Made by a program: the position numbers and the translations under genes. Positions 44,749 to 55,912 of a stretch of 64,000 nucleotides of DNA are shown piece after piece. The stretch comes from Tragulus kanchil (lineage: Eukaryota; Chordata; Mammalia; Artiodactyla; Tragulidae). The stretch is taken from the NCBI GenBank assembly GCA_022376925.1, contig JAIOJX010000030.1:174339298-174403297 (forward strand), read 5' to 3'. The notes under the pieces are model-generated. The model did not search any database and was not told where the DNA came from. It was given only the letters and a program-made list of their open reading frames with translations. Position 1 is the first letter of the stretch. Each line of letters opens with the position of its first letter.

Positions 44749-46519
44749 ATGAAACATCAGAGAAACACTGCACAAATGAAGGACCAAGCTAGAGAATCAC
44801 AGCCTCAAATGACAGAGGAGGAGATAGACAAATTGTCTGAAAGAGAATTCAGAAAAGCTATACTAATGAGGATGCAAAACACCGAAAACAGAGTATTAGA
44901 GGAAATTAGTGCACTGAGAAGAGACATGCAAGAAGTGAAAAATAAGCAAATGGAGACAACTAACTCAATTGCTGAACTCAAAAATACTATAGAAGGTCTC
45001 AACAGTAGAGTATCAGAGGCTGAAGAACGGATAAGTGAGCTGGAAGACAGACTGGTGGAAATAAGTGCTGAAGAACAGAACAAAGCCCAAAGAATTATAA
45101 GAACTGAGGGGAGCATTAGAGACCTATGGGACAATATCAAACGAACTAACATTAGAATTATAGGAGTTCCAGAAGAAGAAGAGGGGAAGAAAGACTATGA
45201 AAAAAATTCTTGAAGAGGTTGTAGTTGAAAACTTCCCCAGCATTGGAAAGGAAATAGTCAACCAAGTCCAAGAAGCACAAAGAGTTCCATACAGGAGAAA
45301 CCCCAGAAGAAACACACCAAGGCACATTCTAATCAAACTAACGCAGACTAAATATAAAGCTTATGCACCTTGTGCTGGATTTATTCAGGCAGAATTTTAA
45401 TTAATTCAAAACTTAATGGGCAAGTATCATCTATGATTGCATGAACTGCCAGAAAAATTTTCTGTGCCCTATCTCTGTAAAACTGGTCAACTGTGGGGAT
45501 TGCTGTGTATGTATGTATATCTTACAATTATGTTAGAAAACATCTGCATGCTTTTATGACTGCCACCCATCAGGGATGCACCTCTTATTCCTCAGATGCT
45601 AGTATATGAACTAATATCACGGAACACCACAGCAAACCAGACATAGAGCCTACACCCCTTGACCAGTCATCAAACCAAGGATCCTCAAAGCGGAAGCCCT
45701 GATTCCAAGACCACACACTATCAAAGAACATACAACACTAGAGATTATTCACCTGTAAACAAGGCCTAACACCACTCAAGACACAAACCACTGAACCCTT
45801 CTTCATGGACAGAAACCCAAAGGAAGGGAGAATTCAACCAAGAAGCCTGGTGGGAAAAGGAACTCCATACACACAGACACACACAAAGAAACAAAAACTA
45901 ACCTAATAATGAAACATCAGAGAAACACTGCACAAATGAAGGACCAAGCTAGAGAATCACAGCCTCAAATGACAGAGGAGGAGATAGACAAATTGTCTGA
46001 AAGAGAATTCAGAAAAGCTATACTAATGAGGATGCAAAACACCGAAAACAGAGTATTAGAGGAAATTAGTGCACTGAGAAGAGACATGCAAGAAGTGAAA
46101 AATAAGCAAATGGAGACAACTAACTCAATTGCTGAACTCAAAAATACTATAGAAGGTCTCAACAGTAGAGTATCAGAGGCTGAAGAACGGATAAGTGAGC
46201 TGGAAGACAGACTGGTGGAAATAAGTGCTGAAGAACAGAACAAAGCCCAAAGAATTATAAGAACTGAGGGGAGCATTAGAGACCTATGGGACAATATCAA
46301 ACGAACTAACATTAGAATTATAGGAGTTCCAGAAGAAGAAGAGGGGAAGAAAGACTATGAAAAAAATTCTTGAAGAGGTTGTAGTTGAAAACTTCCCCAG
46401 CATTGGAAAGGAAATAGTCAACCAAGTCCAAGAAGCACAAAGAGTTCCATACAGGAGAAACCCCAGAAGAAACACACCAAGGCACATTCTAATCAAACTA
46501 ACGCAGACTAAATATAAAG
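44203..46519. repeat. Tandem block 16: 44203-45359 repeated at 45367-46519
   Basis: Offset 1,164 falling to 1,160 because ccat is missing near the second start (ctggatttattc). Filler cttatgc at 45360-45366. Covers the 5'UTR end and most of ORF1. Confidence 0.95.
44749..45359 (+). pseudogene. L1 element 2 ORF1, first copy, cut off by join 16
   Basis: 154 residues, then a frameshift in an A-run (gaaaaaaattc; element 1 has gaaaaaattc), then the next frame to the join. The last residues of the frame ending at 45400 are join sequence. Confidence 0.9.
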
Positions 46520-46722
46520 ACAGATTACTAAAAGCAGCTAGGAGCAAACAACAAATAACATATAAAGGAAACCCCATACGTTTAACTGCGGATCTTTCAA
46601 CAGAAACCCTGCAGGCCAGAAGAGAATGGCAAGACACATTTAAACGACTAAAAGAGAATAACCTCCAACCAAGATTTCTCTACCCAGCAAGAATCCCATT
46701 CAGAATTGATGGTGAAGTCTAA
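45909..46722 (+). pseudogene. L1 element 2 ORF1, frameshifted by one A
   Basis: First part 45909-46373: coiled coil and RRM start (IRIIGVPEEEEGKKDYEK). An extra A relative to element 1 at about 46361-46367 shifts the frame; the protein continues from 46357 as KILEEVVVENFPSIGKEI through the C-terminal domain (RNTPRHILIKL, KQQITYKGNPIRLTADLS) to the stop near 46722. The C-terminal domain, including the acgtttaac that element 1 has lost, is intact. The same A-run length occurs in all three copies of this stretch, which favours a real mutation over a read error. Confidence 0.92.
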
Positions 46723-46858
46723 AGCTTCACAGACAAGCAAAAACTAAAAGAATTCTGTACCACAAAACCAGCCCTACAACAAGTGTTACAGGGCCTGATA
46801 TAGCCAATAAATAGAGTAGGAGAAACCTTACAAATCAAACCCCAAATTTCTAAGAAGA

Positions 46859-47266
46859 TGACAATAGGAAATTTGTATCAATAATTACTTTGAACGTGAG
46901 TGGACTAAATGCTCCAACCAAATGACACAGGCTGACTGAATGGATCCAGAAGCAAGACCCATATATATGCTATTTACAAGAGACCCACTTCAGACCTAGA
47001 GACACTCATAGACTGAAAGTGAGAGGCTGGAAAAAGATATTTCATGCAAATGGAAATCAAAAGAAAGCTGGAGTGGCAATCCTCATATCAGACAAAATAA
47101 AGAAAGTAAAGAAGATTCTAAGAGACAAGGCAGGTCACTACATCATGATTAAAGGATCCATCCAAGAGGAAGACATAACAGTCATGAACATCTATGCACC
47201 CAACACAGGGGCACTTCAATGCATAAGACAGGTACTTTCAGACATAAAAGAAGAAATCAACAATAA
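46859..47266 (+). pseudogene. L1 element 2 ORF2 start, first copy
   Basis: ATG at 46859 aligns with the ORF2 start of element 1, but a base is missing (ggaaatttgtatc against ggaacattcgtatc), giving an early stop, and an arginine CGA is now TGA (accaaatgacac), a typical CpG decay. From 47019 the frame is open through the endonuclease until join 17. Confidence 0.9.
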
Positions 47267-47453
47267 AGAGTTCACAGAGAGTATCAGAGGCTGAAGAACA
47301 AGAACAGACTGGTGGAAATAAGTGCTGAAGAACAGAACAAAGCCCAAAGAATTATAAGAACTGAGGGGAGCATTAGAGACCTATGGGACAATATCAAACG
47401 AACTAACATTAGAATTATAGGAGTTCCAGAAGAAGAAGAGGGGAAGAAAGACT

Positions 47454-47819
47454 ATGAAAAAAATTCTTGAAGAGGTTGTAGTTGAAAACTTCCCCAGCAT
47501 TGGAAAGGAAATAGTCAACCAAGTCCAAGAAGCACAAAGAGTTCCATACAGGAGAAACCCCAGAAGAAACACACCAAGGCACATTCTAATCAAACTAACG
47601 CAGACTAAATATAAAGACAGATTACTAAAAGCAGCTAGGAGCAAACAACAAATAACATATAAAGGAAACCCCATACGTTTAACTGCGGATCTTTCAACAG
47701 AAACCCTGCAGGCCAGAAGAGAATGGCAAGACACATTTAAACGACTAAAAGAGAATAACCTCCAACCAAGATTTCTCTACCCAGCAAGAATCCCATTCAG
47801 AATTGATGGTGAAGTCTAA
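47454..47819 (+). pseudogene. L1 element 2 ORF1 C-terminal domain, extra copy (block 17)
   Basis: Repeats 46357-46722, the ORF1 C-terminal part, behind the block 17 join. Confidence 0.9.
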
Positions 47820-47955
47820 AGCTTCACAGACAAGCAAAAACTAAAAGAATTCTGTACCACAAAACCAGCCCTACAACAAGTGTTACAGGGCCTGATATAG
47901 CCAATAAATAGAGTAGGAGAAACCTTACAAATCAAACCCCAAATTTCTAAGAAGA

Positions 47956-49444
47956 TGACAATAGGAAATTTGTATCAATAATTACTTTGAACGTGAGTGG
48001 ACTAAATGCTCCAACCAAATGACACAGGCTGACTGAATGGATCCAGAAGCAAGACCCATATATATGCTATTTACAAGAGACCCACTTCAGACCTAGAGAC
48101 ACTCATAGACTGAAAGTGAGAGGCTGGAAAAAGATATTTCATGCAAATGGAAATCAAAAGAAAGCTGGAGTGGCAATCCTCATATCAGACAAAATAAAGA
48201 AAGTAAAGAAGATTCTAAGAGACAAGGCAGGTCACTACATCATGATTAAAGGATCCATCCAAGAGGAAGACATAACAGTCATGAACATCTATGCACCCAA
48301 CACAGGGGCACTTCAATGCATAAGACAGGTACTTTCAGACATAAAAGAAGAAATCAACAATAACACAGTAATAGTAGGAGACTTTAACACTCCTCTCACA
48401 CCAATGGACAGATCATCCAAACAGAAAATTAATAAAGAAACACAAGCCTTAAATGCCACACTGGAAAAGATGGACCTCATCGATATCTTTGGGACATTCC
48501 ATCCAAAAGCAGAAGAATACACTTTCTTCTCAAGTGCTCACAGAACATTCTCCTGGATCGGAAGAATCTATATTGTGAAAATGACCATACTACCAAATAT
48601 CATCTACAGATTCAATGCAAAACCTATCCAACTACCATTGACATTTTTCACAGAACTAGACCAAACAATAACACAGTTCATATGGAAACACAAAAGACCT
48701 CGAATAGCCAAAGCAATCCTGAGAAAGAAAAATGGAGCTGGAGGGATCAGCCTCCCTAACTTCAGACTCTACTACAAAACAACAGTCATCAAGACAGTAT
48801 GGTACTGGCACAAAAACAGAACTATAGATCAATGGAACAAGACAGAGAACCCAGAGATCAACCCACGCACCTATGGGTACCTTATTTTTGACAAAGGAGG
48901 AGAAATTATAAAATGGGACAAAGACAGCCTCTTCAACAAGTGGTGCTGGGAGAATTGGACAGCTACATGTAAAAAAATGAAGTTGGAACATTCCCTGACC
49001 CCATACACAAAGATCAACTCAAAATGGATTCAAGACCTAAATGTAAGGCCAGAAACCATCAAACTCTTAGAGGACAATATAGGCAAAACCCTCAAGGACA
49101 TCCATCAAAGCAAGATCTTCTCTGACACACCTACTAAAATAGTGGAACTGAAAAGAAAAGTGAACATGTGGGACTTCACGAAACTTAAAAGCTTTTGTAC
49201 AGCAAAAGAAATTACAAAAAAGTTCAACAGACACCCCAGAGAGTGGGAGAAAATCATAGCAAATGAAACAACACACAAAGGATTAATCTCCAAAATCTAC
49301 AAGCAACTCAAGACAACGCAGCACAGGGAAAACGAACAACCCAATCAAAAAATGGGAAAAAGATCTAAAGAGATGCCTCTCCAAAGAGGACATACAGATG
49401 GCCCAAAAACACATAAAACGATGCTCAACCTCACTTATTATTAG
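47956..49444 (+). pseudogene. L1 element 2 ORF2: endonuclease fused to C-terminal part, RT core deleted
   Basis: The open frame 48116-49444 gives 442 residues: endonuclease from [17 protein letters not shown] through GDFNTPL (about 89-94) and [13 protein letters not shown] (about 133-145), then directly [15 protein letters not shown] and the ORF2 C-terminal text ([36 protein letters not shown]). SDHN of the endonuclease and all RT motifs including FADD are missing. Against element 1 the gap is 10922-12730, 1,809 bp, exactly 603 codons, with cc shared at the ends. After about residue 395 the frame shifts (caactcaagacaacgc) and the last residues are not L1. Confidence 0.93.
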
Positions 49445-49966
49445 AGAAATGCAAATTAAAACCACAATGAGATACCACCTCACACCTGTCAGAATGGCCA
49501 TCATCAACAAATCGACAGACAACAAATGCTGGAGAGGATGTGGAGAAAAGGGAACCCTCTTGCATTGCTGGTGGGAATGTCAATTGATACAACCTCTATG
49601 GAAGACAGTATGGAGATTCCTTCAATAACTAAAGATAGAAGCACCCTATGACCCAGCAATCCCACTATTAGGCCTATATCCTGATGAAATCAAAAATGAA
49701 AGAGGCACCTGTACTCCAGGTGCCTGTGCATTGCAGCTCTCTATACAATAGCCAGAACATGGAAGCAACCTAGATGTCCATCGATGAATGAATGGATCCA
49801 GAAGCTCTGGTACATATATACAATGGAATACTACTCAGCTGTTAAAAGAAATGCGAAAGACTCAGTCCTAATGAGGTGGCTAGCTCTAGAACCTATCATA
49901 AAAAGTGAAGTAAATCAAAAAGAAAAAGACAAGTACAGTATAATAACTCATATATATGGGATCTAG
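49398..49966 (+). pseudogene. L1 element 2 ORF2 C-terminus with hairpin insertion
   Basis: [19 protein letters not shown] and the cysteine-rich [20 protein letters not shown] are open from 49398 to a stop at 49626-49628 (cttcaataact, where element 1 continues). At 49703-49725 an inverted repeat replaces the usual sequence. The natural C-terminus ([16 protein letters not shown] to THIYGI) is open again from 49784 to 49966. Confidence 0.9.
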
Positions 49967-50299
49967 TAAGATGGTCATGATAACACACGCAGTGAACTCA
50001 TGAAAAAACAGAGAATAGACATAAAGACATTGTGGAGACCGACTAATGGGAGGGAGGCATGGAGGGAGTAACTTGGAAACCTATACTGTCATGTGTGGAA
50101 AAGATAGCTATTGTCATTGTGCTAAGGGAATAGGAGTACCTACAACCACTTGGGGCGATGGTCTGGAGGGATGGGAGGGGGGGAACTGGGTGGGGGGAGG
50201 GTCCAGGTATATGCATATGAATGATCTGGGAACATACATGTTGGTGAACAACAAAACTCTGTAAAATCTTTAAAGTAAAGTGAAAAAAAAAAGAGAGAG
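49967..50299 (+). other. L1 element 2 3'UTR with G-rich tract
   Basis: Follows the ORF2 stop and aligns with element 1. G-rich tract at 50168-50201 (atgggagggggggaactggg, then tggggggaggg) could form a quadruplex. Short A-run and GA repeat at the end; the target-site duplication begins at 50300. Confidence 0.85.
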
Positions 50300-50309
50300 A
50301 GAGAGTCCA

Positions 50310-50799
50310 AAATTAAAAAATAAATAGAGGAAATCTAGTTAATGGGACTGGTATGATATTCTGAGGATGTGGCACGGGAATGATTTATCTGGGGCTCATG
50401 AAAAGAAGGTCTAGGATGCGATAACAGGTTGAACAAGCAAAGATGTTTCTACAGCAGAGAGCAGGGATTCCAACCCTGGATGAGGTGTCAGGACACGTGT
50501 GAACTCCTGGTTGCACAGGTGGGGATAGGGTAGCTTCTGCACCCTGAGTACATGAGATCGAGGGGAGACAATCAAACCAAGGGCTCTAGGACAGCAAAAG
50601 TAAGTCTATAGATAGAAATGAATTACAAACTAGGCATCATCTCTATTGCTTGATTTGGGAAATCCGGTCAAGACAAAAAGAAAGATGACTTGATGCAAGT
50701 GGAGCAGGAGTCCCTGAGATTCGTTTTAGAAAAAGCTGAGTCCTGCATCCCACAGTGGCCTAGGTTTTTTGATGGGAGTCAATGTCATTGTTTTATCAA
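50310..50799. other. Unrecognised sequence
   Basis: No gene or named repeat recognised. Confidence 0.35.
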
Positions 50800-51290
50800 A
50801 TATGTATGTGCCAGGCACAGTGTTGTATGATTTCCACTGTAAGAATGCCAGAAAAGTCCCAATGCCTGCTCTCTTGGAGCATTTATTACAGTGAGGGACA
50901 GAGATTTAATCTCAGGATTACACAAGCATAAAATTTTAAGAACAGATATCCTACAAAGTACTGTAGGGGGGTGGATAAATTTGTGTGTTGGGGTAGGTTC
51001 TAAACAGGCAGCTGATGACTAAATGAAGATCTAATGGTAAACAGGAGTAAACTGGGTGAAGACGGGCCGAACGAGCATTCCAAGCAAGAGGAACAGCATG
51101 TGCAAAACCCAATGGTGGGAGAGAAGCTTGTGTGGCTAAAATATGGAATATAAGGAAGCCAGGGACTGCTGGGGCTGAAGAAACTGATTTGGGGATTTTG
51201 TGCTAAGTGATCTGGGAAGACTTGAAAATACTTTAAGCAAAGGGAATAACAAGGGCACTTTTCAAAGTATCACTCTGGATTTAGTGCTGA
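50800..51290 (+). repeat. Ancient mammalian repeat, family not assigned
   Basis: tatgtatgtgccaggcacag, caatgcctgctctcttggag, tggtaaacaggagtaaactg and gcattccaagcaagaggaac follow the same layout as 18858-19190. The right part is duplicated by block 18. Confidence 0.55.
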
Positions 51291-51414
51291 TTTCAAAGCA
51301 TAGACAGATGTAAGGAATCAGAAGGCTGTTAGAGTAGCCCCGATGAGGGATGATGATAGTTTGGACTATGGAATTGGAAAGAACATAAAACTAAAAAATA
51401 GAATTAAACAACAG

Positions 51415-51492
51415 AGACTTCCCTGGGGGCTCAGTGGTTAAGATTTCACATTCCAATGCAGGAGGTGCAGTTTGTGTAGCCAAAACATGGAT
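51415..51492 (+). mobile_element. CHR-type SINE head fragment, first copy
   Basis: gacttccctgggggctcagt, ggttaagatttcacattcca, atgcaggaggtgcagt: a degenerate tRNA-like head only. Copy at 52549-52626. Confidence 0.7.
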
Positions 51493-51659
51493 CTAACATT
51501 CCACAAGCCTCATGAAGAATAATGAGGTATCAACAGGCATTCTCACCAGAAAGGAAGAATGTCAGAGGAGAAAACCAAGCACAGCATTAAACACTTTTCT
51601 CAATAACCCATTATTAATGCAAAAATGTCTTTTTGAATGTAAATGGGATGTAGATACAT

Positions 51660-51720
51660 GTCATAAATTAATGGATGGATAGACAGAAGATAGATAGATA
51701 CTCAGATATTATCATGGGGG
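51660..51720 (+). repeat. GATA/GATG-rich microsatellite
   Basis: atggatggatagacagaaga then tagatagata; copied near 52790-52850. Confidence 0.7.
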
Positions 51721-52548
51721 AAGATCCTATTTCTGGCTAAAGGGAAGTGCAAATTGTTGCATTATTCAAAAATTTCAGGGAAACCCCAAAAATGCTTTGT
51801 CAGAAAAAATAAATGAACTTCTGAAAACTGAAAACTTTTTGCTGAGTGAGTTGAAATTCTTAGTGAAAAATTCTTAGAAAGCTTGGGGCTTTGGATTGCA
51901 CTAAAGGAATACTTTCATGCATTTCATAAGTGAGTAAGGTACAGAGCCAAGAGACAGAGAGACATTTTCACACGGATCTAACATTAAAAAGGGAGGAGAT
52001 GACATACAATAAAGCATTATAGTAATAGACATATATGTAAGTTTGGTGCAGTGATTTCTTTTTGTCCTGAATTTCCTCCTCCAGTAAGTCAATGGCAACA
52101 CACTATGTCGCCCTGTCCTGCTGGGTAATCCACAGGTGATGGTCCTAAAGACATGCTGGTTGGGTGTACCTCCTGAAGAGAAATCCTTCATTACTCCTTT
52201 GCCTCAAGAAACATTTTTTCAAATGAACTGGCTCAACTAAACCCAATGGTGGGAGAGAAGCTTGTGTGGCTAAAATATGGAATATAAGGAAGCCAGGGAC
52301 TGCTGGGGCTGAAGAAACTGATTTGGGGATTTTGTGCTAAGTGATCTGGGAAGACTTGAAAATACTTTAAGCAAAGGGAATAACAAGGGCACTTTTCAAA
52401 GTATCACTCTGGATTTAGTGCTGATTTCAAAGCATAGACAGATGTAAGGAATCAGAAGGCTGTTAGAGTAGCCCCGATGAGGGATGATGATAGTTTGGAC
52501 TATGGAATTGGAAAGAACATAAAACTAAAAAATAGAATTAAACAACAG

Positions 52549-52626
52549 AGACTTCCCTGGGGGCTCAGTGGTTAAGATTTCACATTCCAATGCAGGAGGT
52601 GCAGTTTGTGTAGCCAAAACATGGAT
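52549..52626 (+). mobile_element. CHR-type SINE head fragment, second copy (block 18)
   Basis: Copy of 51415-51492. Confidence 0.7.
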
Positions 52627-53350
52627 CTAACATTCCACAAGCCTCATGAAGAATAATGAGGTATCAACAGGCATTCTCACCAGAAAGGAAGAATGTCAGA
52701 GGAGAAAACCAAGCACAGCATTAAACACTTTTCTCAATAACCCATTATTAATGCAAAAATGTCTTTTGAATGTAAATGGGATGTAGATACATGTCATAAA
52801 TTAATGGATGGATAGACAGAAGATAGATAGATACTCAGATATTATCATGGGGGAAGATCCTATTTCTGGCTAAAGGGAAGTGCAAATTGTTGCATTATTC
52901 AAAAATTTCAGGGAAACCCCAAAAATGCTTTGTCAGAAAAAATAAATGAACTTCTGAAAACTGAAAACTTTTTGCTGAGTGAGTTGAAATTCTTAGTGAA
53001 AAATTCTTAGAAAGCTTGGGGCTTTGGATTGCACTAAAGGAATACTTTCATGCATTTCATAAGTGAGTAAGGTACAGAGCCAAGAGACAGAGAGACATTT
53101 TCACACGGATCTAACATTAAAAAGGGAGGAGATGACATACAATAAAGCATTATAGTAATAGACATATATGTAAGTTTGGTGCAGTGATTTCTTTTTGTCC
53201 TGAATTTCCTCCTCCAGTAAGTCAATGGCAACACACTATGTCGCCCTGTCCTGCTGGGTAATCCACAGGTGATGGTCCTAAAGACATGCTGGTTGGGTGT
53301 ACCTCCCTGAAGAGAAATCCCTTCATTACTCCTTTGCCTCAAGAAAACAT

Positions 53351-54136
53351 CAATGTAAAAGAATGATTCATTATTTGGTCAAATCTAAAACTTCGAAACT
53401 TCTCCAAAGATAGTCCAATGCATAAAAGTATGTATGGATTCTGAAAAGAAAGCTTCTTGTTCCCTTTCTTGTATATTCATCCAACAAAGGGCTATAGGAG
53501 ATGGGCAATGTACCCAGACACGGGTGATAAGGCTGGACCCACACGGACACAAAGTGAAATGAGACATAGGAATCATTGTCGAATGGGAAATTCAACCATA
53601 GATGTAAATCCCTTGAGGGTAAACCTGTGGGACTTTTCCTAAAGGGCAAATCTGTCACCCATGATTTGGTATCATTGATCGAGCCTCCCCATTACAGGGG
53701 AGGCACCATGTTGAGGTCAGAAGGGAAATGATGATGACTCAGAGATAATGAGAAGGTACACTGATCACTCCCTTTTGAGTCACCCACTTGTTCCTTTCTT
53801 TCCTGGAAACTTATTAATGGCACCTATTAGATGCCAACCACTGAATGACACACTAGGGTGGGTTGGGAACAGAACAGTCACTATGGTGGGGTGGAATCCA
53901 AAGATCAAATAAATCATCCCATAAATAATTATATGACTACCATGGTGTCAAGCTCCATGAGGGAACAGGGAAGGGGGCTCTAACAGGATATAGCAGGGGG
54001 CTGGATGGGAAGGGCTGGGAAATAGGAAGATGAGGAACAAGAAGAGGAAGGAGAAGAGGAAACAGAATACACAGAGACCCTGACAAGAGAGAGAGTTTCA
54101 AGAGGACAAAAGTCTCGAAGGACAGTCAGACTCATC
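53351..54136. other. Unrecognised sequence
   Basis: No gene recognised. A purine-rich stretch lies at about 54020-54070. Confidence 0.35.
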
Positions 54137-54330
54137 AAGATGAGGACAGTCTCCAAAAGAAAATATCTTCCAGATGAACACTTCATAAAATGTCTCTTTG
54201 GAAGAATATAAAACCCATCTTGCTTCAGCATAGGAATCATTAAATATTATTGTATGTTATTCTGTATGATTAGAATGATAAAGTTTTAGAATACCAAAAA
54301 AAAAAAAAAAAAAAAAAGATGAGGACAGTC
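54137..54330 (+). pseudogene. Young 5'-truncated retrocopy of an mRNA 3' end, perfect 15-bp TSD
   Basis: Identical direct repeats aagatgaggacagtc at 54137-54151 and 54316-54330 bracket a 144-bp body (54152-54295) and a pure 22-A tail (54296-54317). A variant poly(A) signal gataaa sits about 18 bases before the tail. The body matches no SINE or L1 I know. Its first 20 codons in frame 1 are open to a TAA at about 54209-54211, as would fit a coding end plus 3'UTR, but I do not recognise the source gene. The perfect repeats and clean tail mark a recent L1-mediated insertion. An unknown short SINE is the alternative, but no A/B boxes are visible. Confidence 0.85.
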
Positions 54331-55627
54331 ATTAGATAAAGCTACAGAGAGAAATAGGGGCTGAAGGACAAGCCTTGCAGAGGGGGCTAATGACTTAAAA
54401 CTTGTCAGGAGAGCAAAGGAGAGCTAACAAAGGGCATAAGCAATTTCAAAATTCTACTTAACTATTTCTAGCTGGTCTCCAGTAAAAGTTCACTTAAAAA
54501 ATAAAGTAAAAGGGAACATTTGAGACATTCTAATTTGAGTAAATTATTAAATAAAACTATACTATTAGAGCAATTACATTTTATAATTGGCTTATGGAAG
54601 AATACATTAGACATTAAATTAAAGGCTATTCGTCATTTGCTTTCAATCATCCTGCCGCAGTACCTCCTACAAATGCAGGGATGGAGGTCAACTCAAAAGT
54701 TCAAACAGCCCTGTTGGTATCAGAGAATTCAAGTTCATCTGCATCATGTTTGTCCCTTTGAAAGACCAGAGTGTTCCTGAAAATGAATAAATAGCTTTAT
54801 AAATAACAGTGACATCTTTCTCCAGGTTTAAAAAAAAAAAAAGTGGTACGTGCCTCCCTGTAAATTCTACTAAGTAAGGTGAAAACAATTCTATTTATAT
54901 GCATACCATTTTCATCCTAACAATTAGGTTTTTATAATGGAGAATACATTTTGGAAGATTTGAACACTGAGGTCTATCAGGCAACTTTTCCCCTCTTTAC
55001 CTTGATACCTATTTCAGTCCTACCAAAAATATTTTAAAAGTTTGAAGCTACTGGTATTGGCAATGGACCTCTTTTTCTACATTAATGGGACAAAATTTGC
55101 ACTCATTGTTGATAGAGACCATTTAAACATTTTAAGTTGGCCTGAGAGAAAATAATTTTATTTTCCATTAGGCTTGTTTGTGAGAATATAGCAAACTGTT
55201 GGCCTCAAAACTGCTTTTCATTTATACCAAATAATGTTACCTTTGCCAAATTGTTTTTCAATAATTGCAGTTTTTCAAGTAGTTTTTCAACAACACTCAA
55301 AGATCCATTTTCCTATGAGCATTTATAGTACGAGTGTTGGAAAACAATGTACGTTTGAGTGGGGCTAAATACAAACAAACCCTTGGACTCAAAATAGCAT
55401 TAATTTTTGCTAATTTCCAGAAGGCAGACAGCCATCTTTATGAAATTCCCATATGAACAATTTTCATGTCTTCTGGATTAGGATCATGAGCACACTAAAC
55501 ATGTTTTCCATGTCCACGGTTACAGAATTAGAAAGCACCTTCTCCCAGTCTCACTGCCCCCATGTGATGCTTATCTGAAGCTACTGGTGCCTAGCTTGCA
55601 TCTCCTTGGTTCTTACCCTTCCTCAAC
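54331..55627. other. Unrecognised AT-rich sequence
   Basis: About 1.3 kb without a recognised gene or element; an A-run lies at about 54829-54842. Confidence 0.35.
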
Positions 55628-55912
55628 TGGTTGTTGTTAAATACTAAGTCATGTCAGATTCTTTGCGACTCTACAGACAGCAGCACTCCAGGTTCCCTGT
55701 CCTTCACTATCTCCCAGAGTTTGCTCAAACTCATTTCTATTGAGTCAGTGAATCTCACGTTCATTGTCCTCATCCTCTGTCACCACCTTCTCCTCCCGCC
55801 CTCAGTCTTTCCCAGCATCAGGGTCTTTTCCAATGAGCTGGCTCTTCATATCAGATGGCCAAAGTATTGGAGCTTCAGCTTCAGTCCTCCAATGCAACTT
55901 GTGAACAGCTAA
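55628..55912 (-). mobile_element. BovB/Bov-A2-like 3' fragment, minus strand, first copy
   Basis: tgttgttaaatactaagtca, tttgcgactctacagacagc, gtttgctcaaactcatttct, atcctctgtcaccaccttct, ttcccagcatcagggtcttt, gatggccaaagtattggagc: the complement of the shared Bov-A2/BovB 3' region. BovB is the horizontally acquired RTE LINE of ruminants. No RT sequence is present. Confidence 0.85.

Larger units (their letters stand above)
46168..48363. repeat. Tandem block 17: 46168-47266 repeated at 47279-48363
   Basis: Offset 1,111 falling to 1,097 because 14 bases are missing at the start of the second copy (gaagaacaagaacagactgg). Filler agttcacagaga lies just before the join. Covers ORF1 C-terminal part to ORF2 endonuclease. 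Confidence 0.94.
41981..50309 (+). mobile_element. L1 element 2, L1-BT type with internal RT deletion, 10-bp TSD
   Basis: Insert 41991-50299, flanked by agagagtcca at 41981-41990 and 50300-50309. Order: decayed GC-rich 5'UTR, T-rich leader, ORF1 (44749, 45909), start of ORF2 (46859, 47956), endonuclease part joined directly to the ORF2 C-terminal part at 48553/48554, 3'UTR with G-tract, A-rich tail. Three tandem blocks (15-17) inflate it; counted once it is about 4.9-5.0 kb, about 1.8 kb shorter than element 1, matching the RT deletion. It is close in sequence to element 1 but carries its own frameshifts. The two are independent insertions. Confidence 0.93.
51105..53350. repeat. Tandem block 18: 51105-52238 repeated at 52239-53350
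   Basis: Offset 1,134 falling to about 1,133 or less. The first copy's end is degraded (cctcctgaag for cctccctgaag, aatccttcatt for aatcccttcatt; then acattttttcaaatgaactg where the natural sequence is acatcaatgtaaaagaatga). Confidence 0.95.

Noticed and set aside
53034..53342. Minus-strand 102-residue open frame shared with 51901-52191
   Set aside because: It exists twice only because of block 18, and its N-terminal part differs at the join; no recognised domain.
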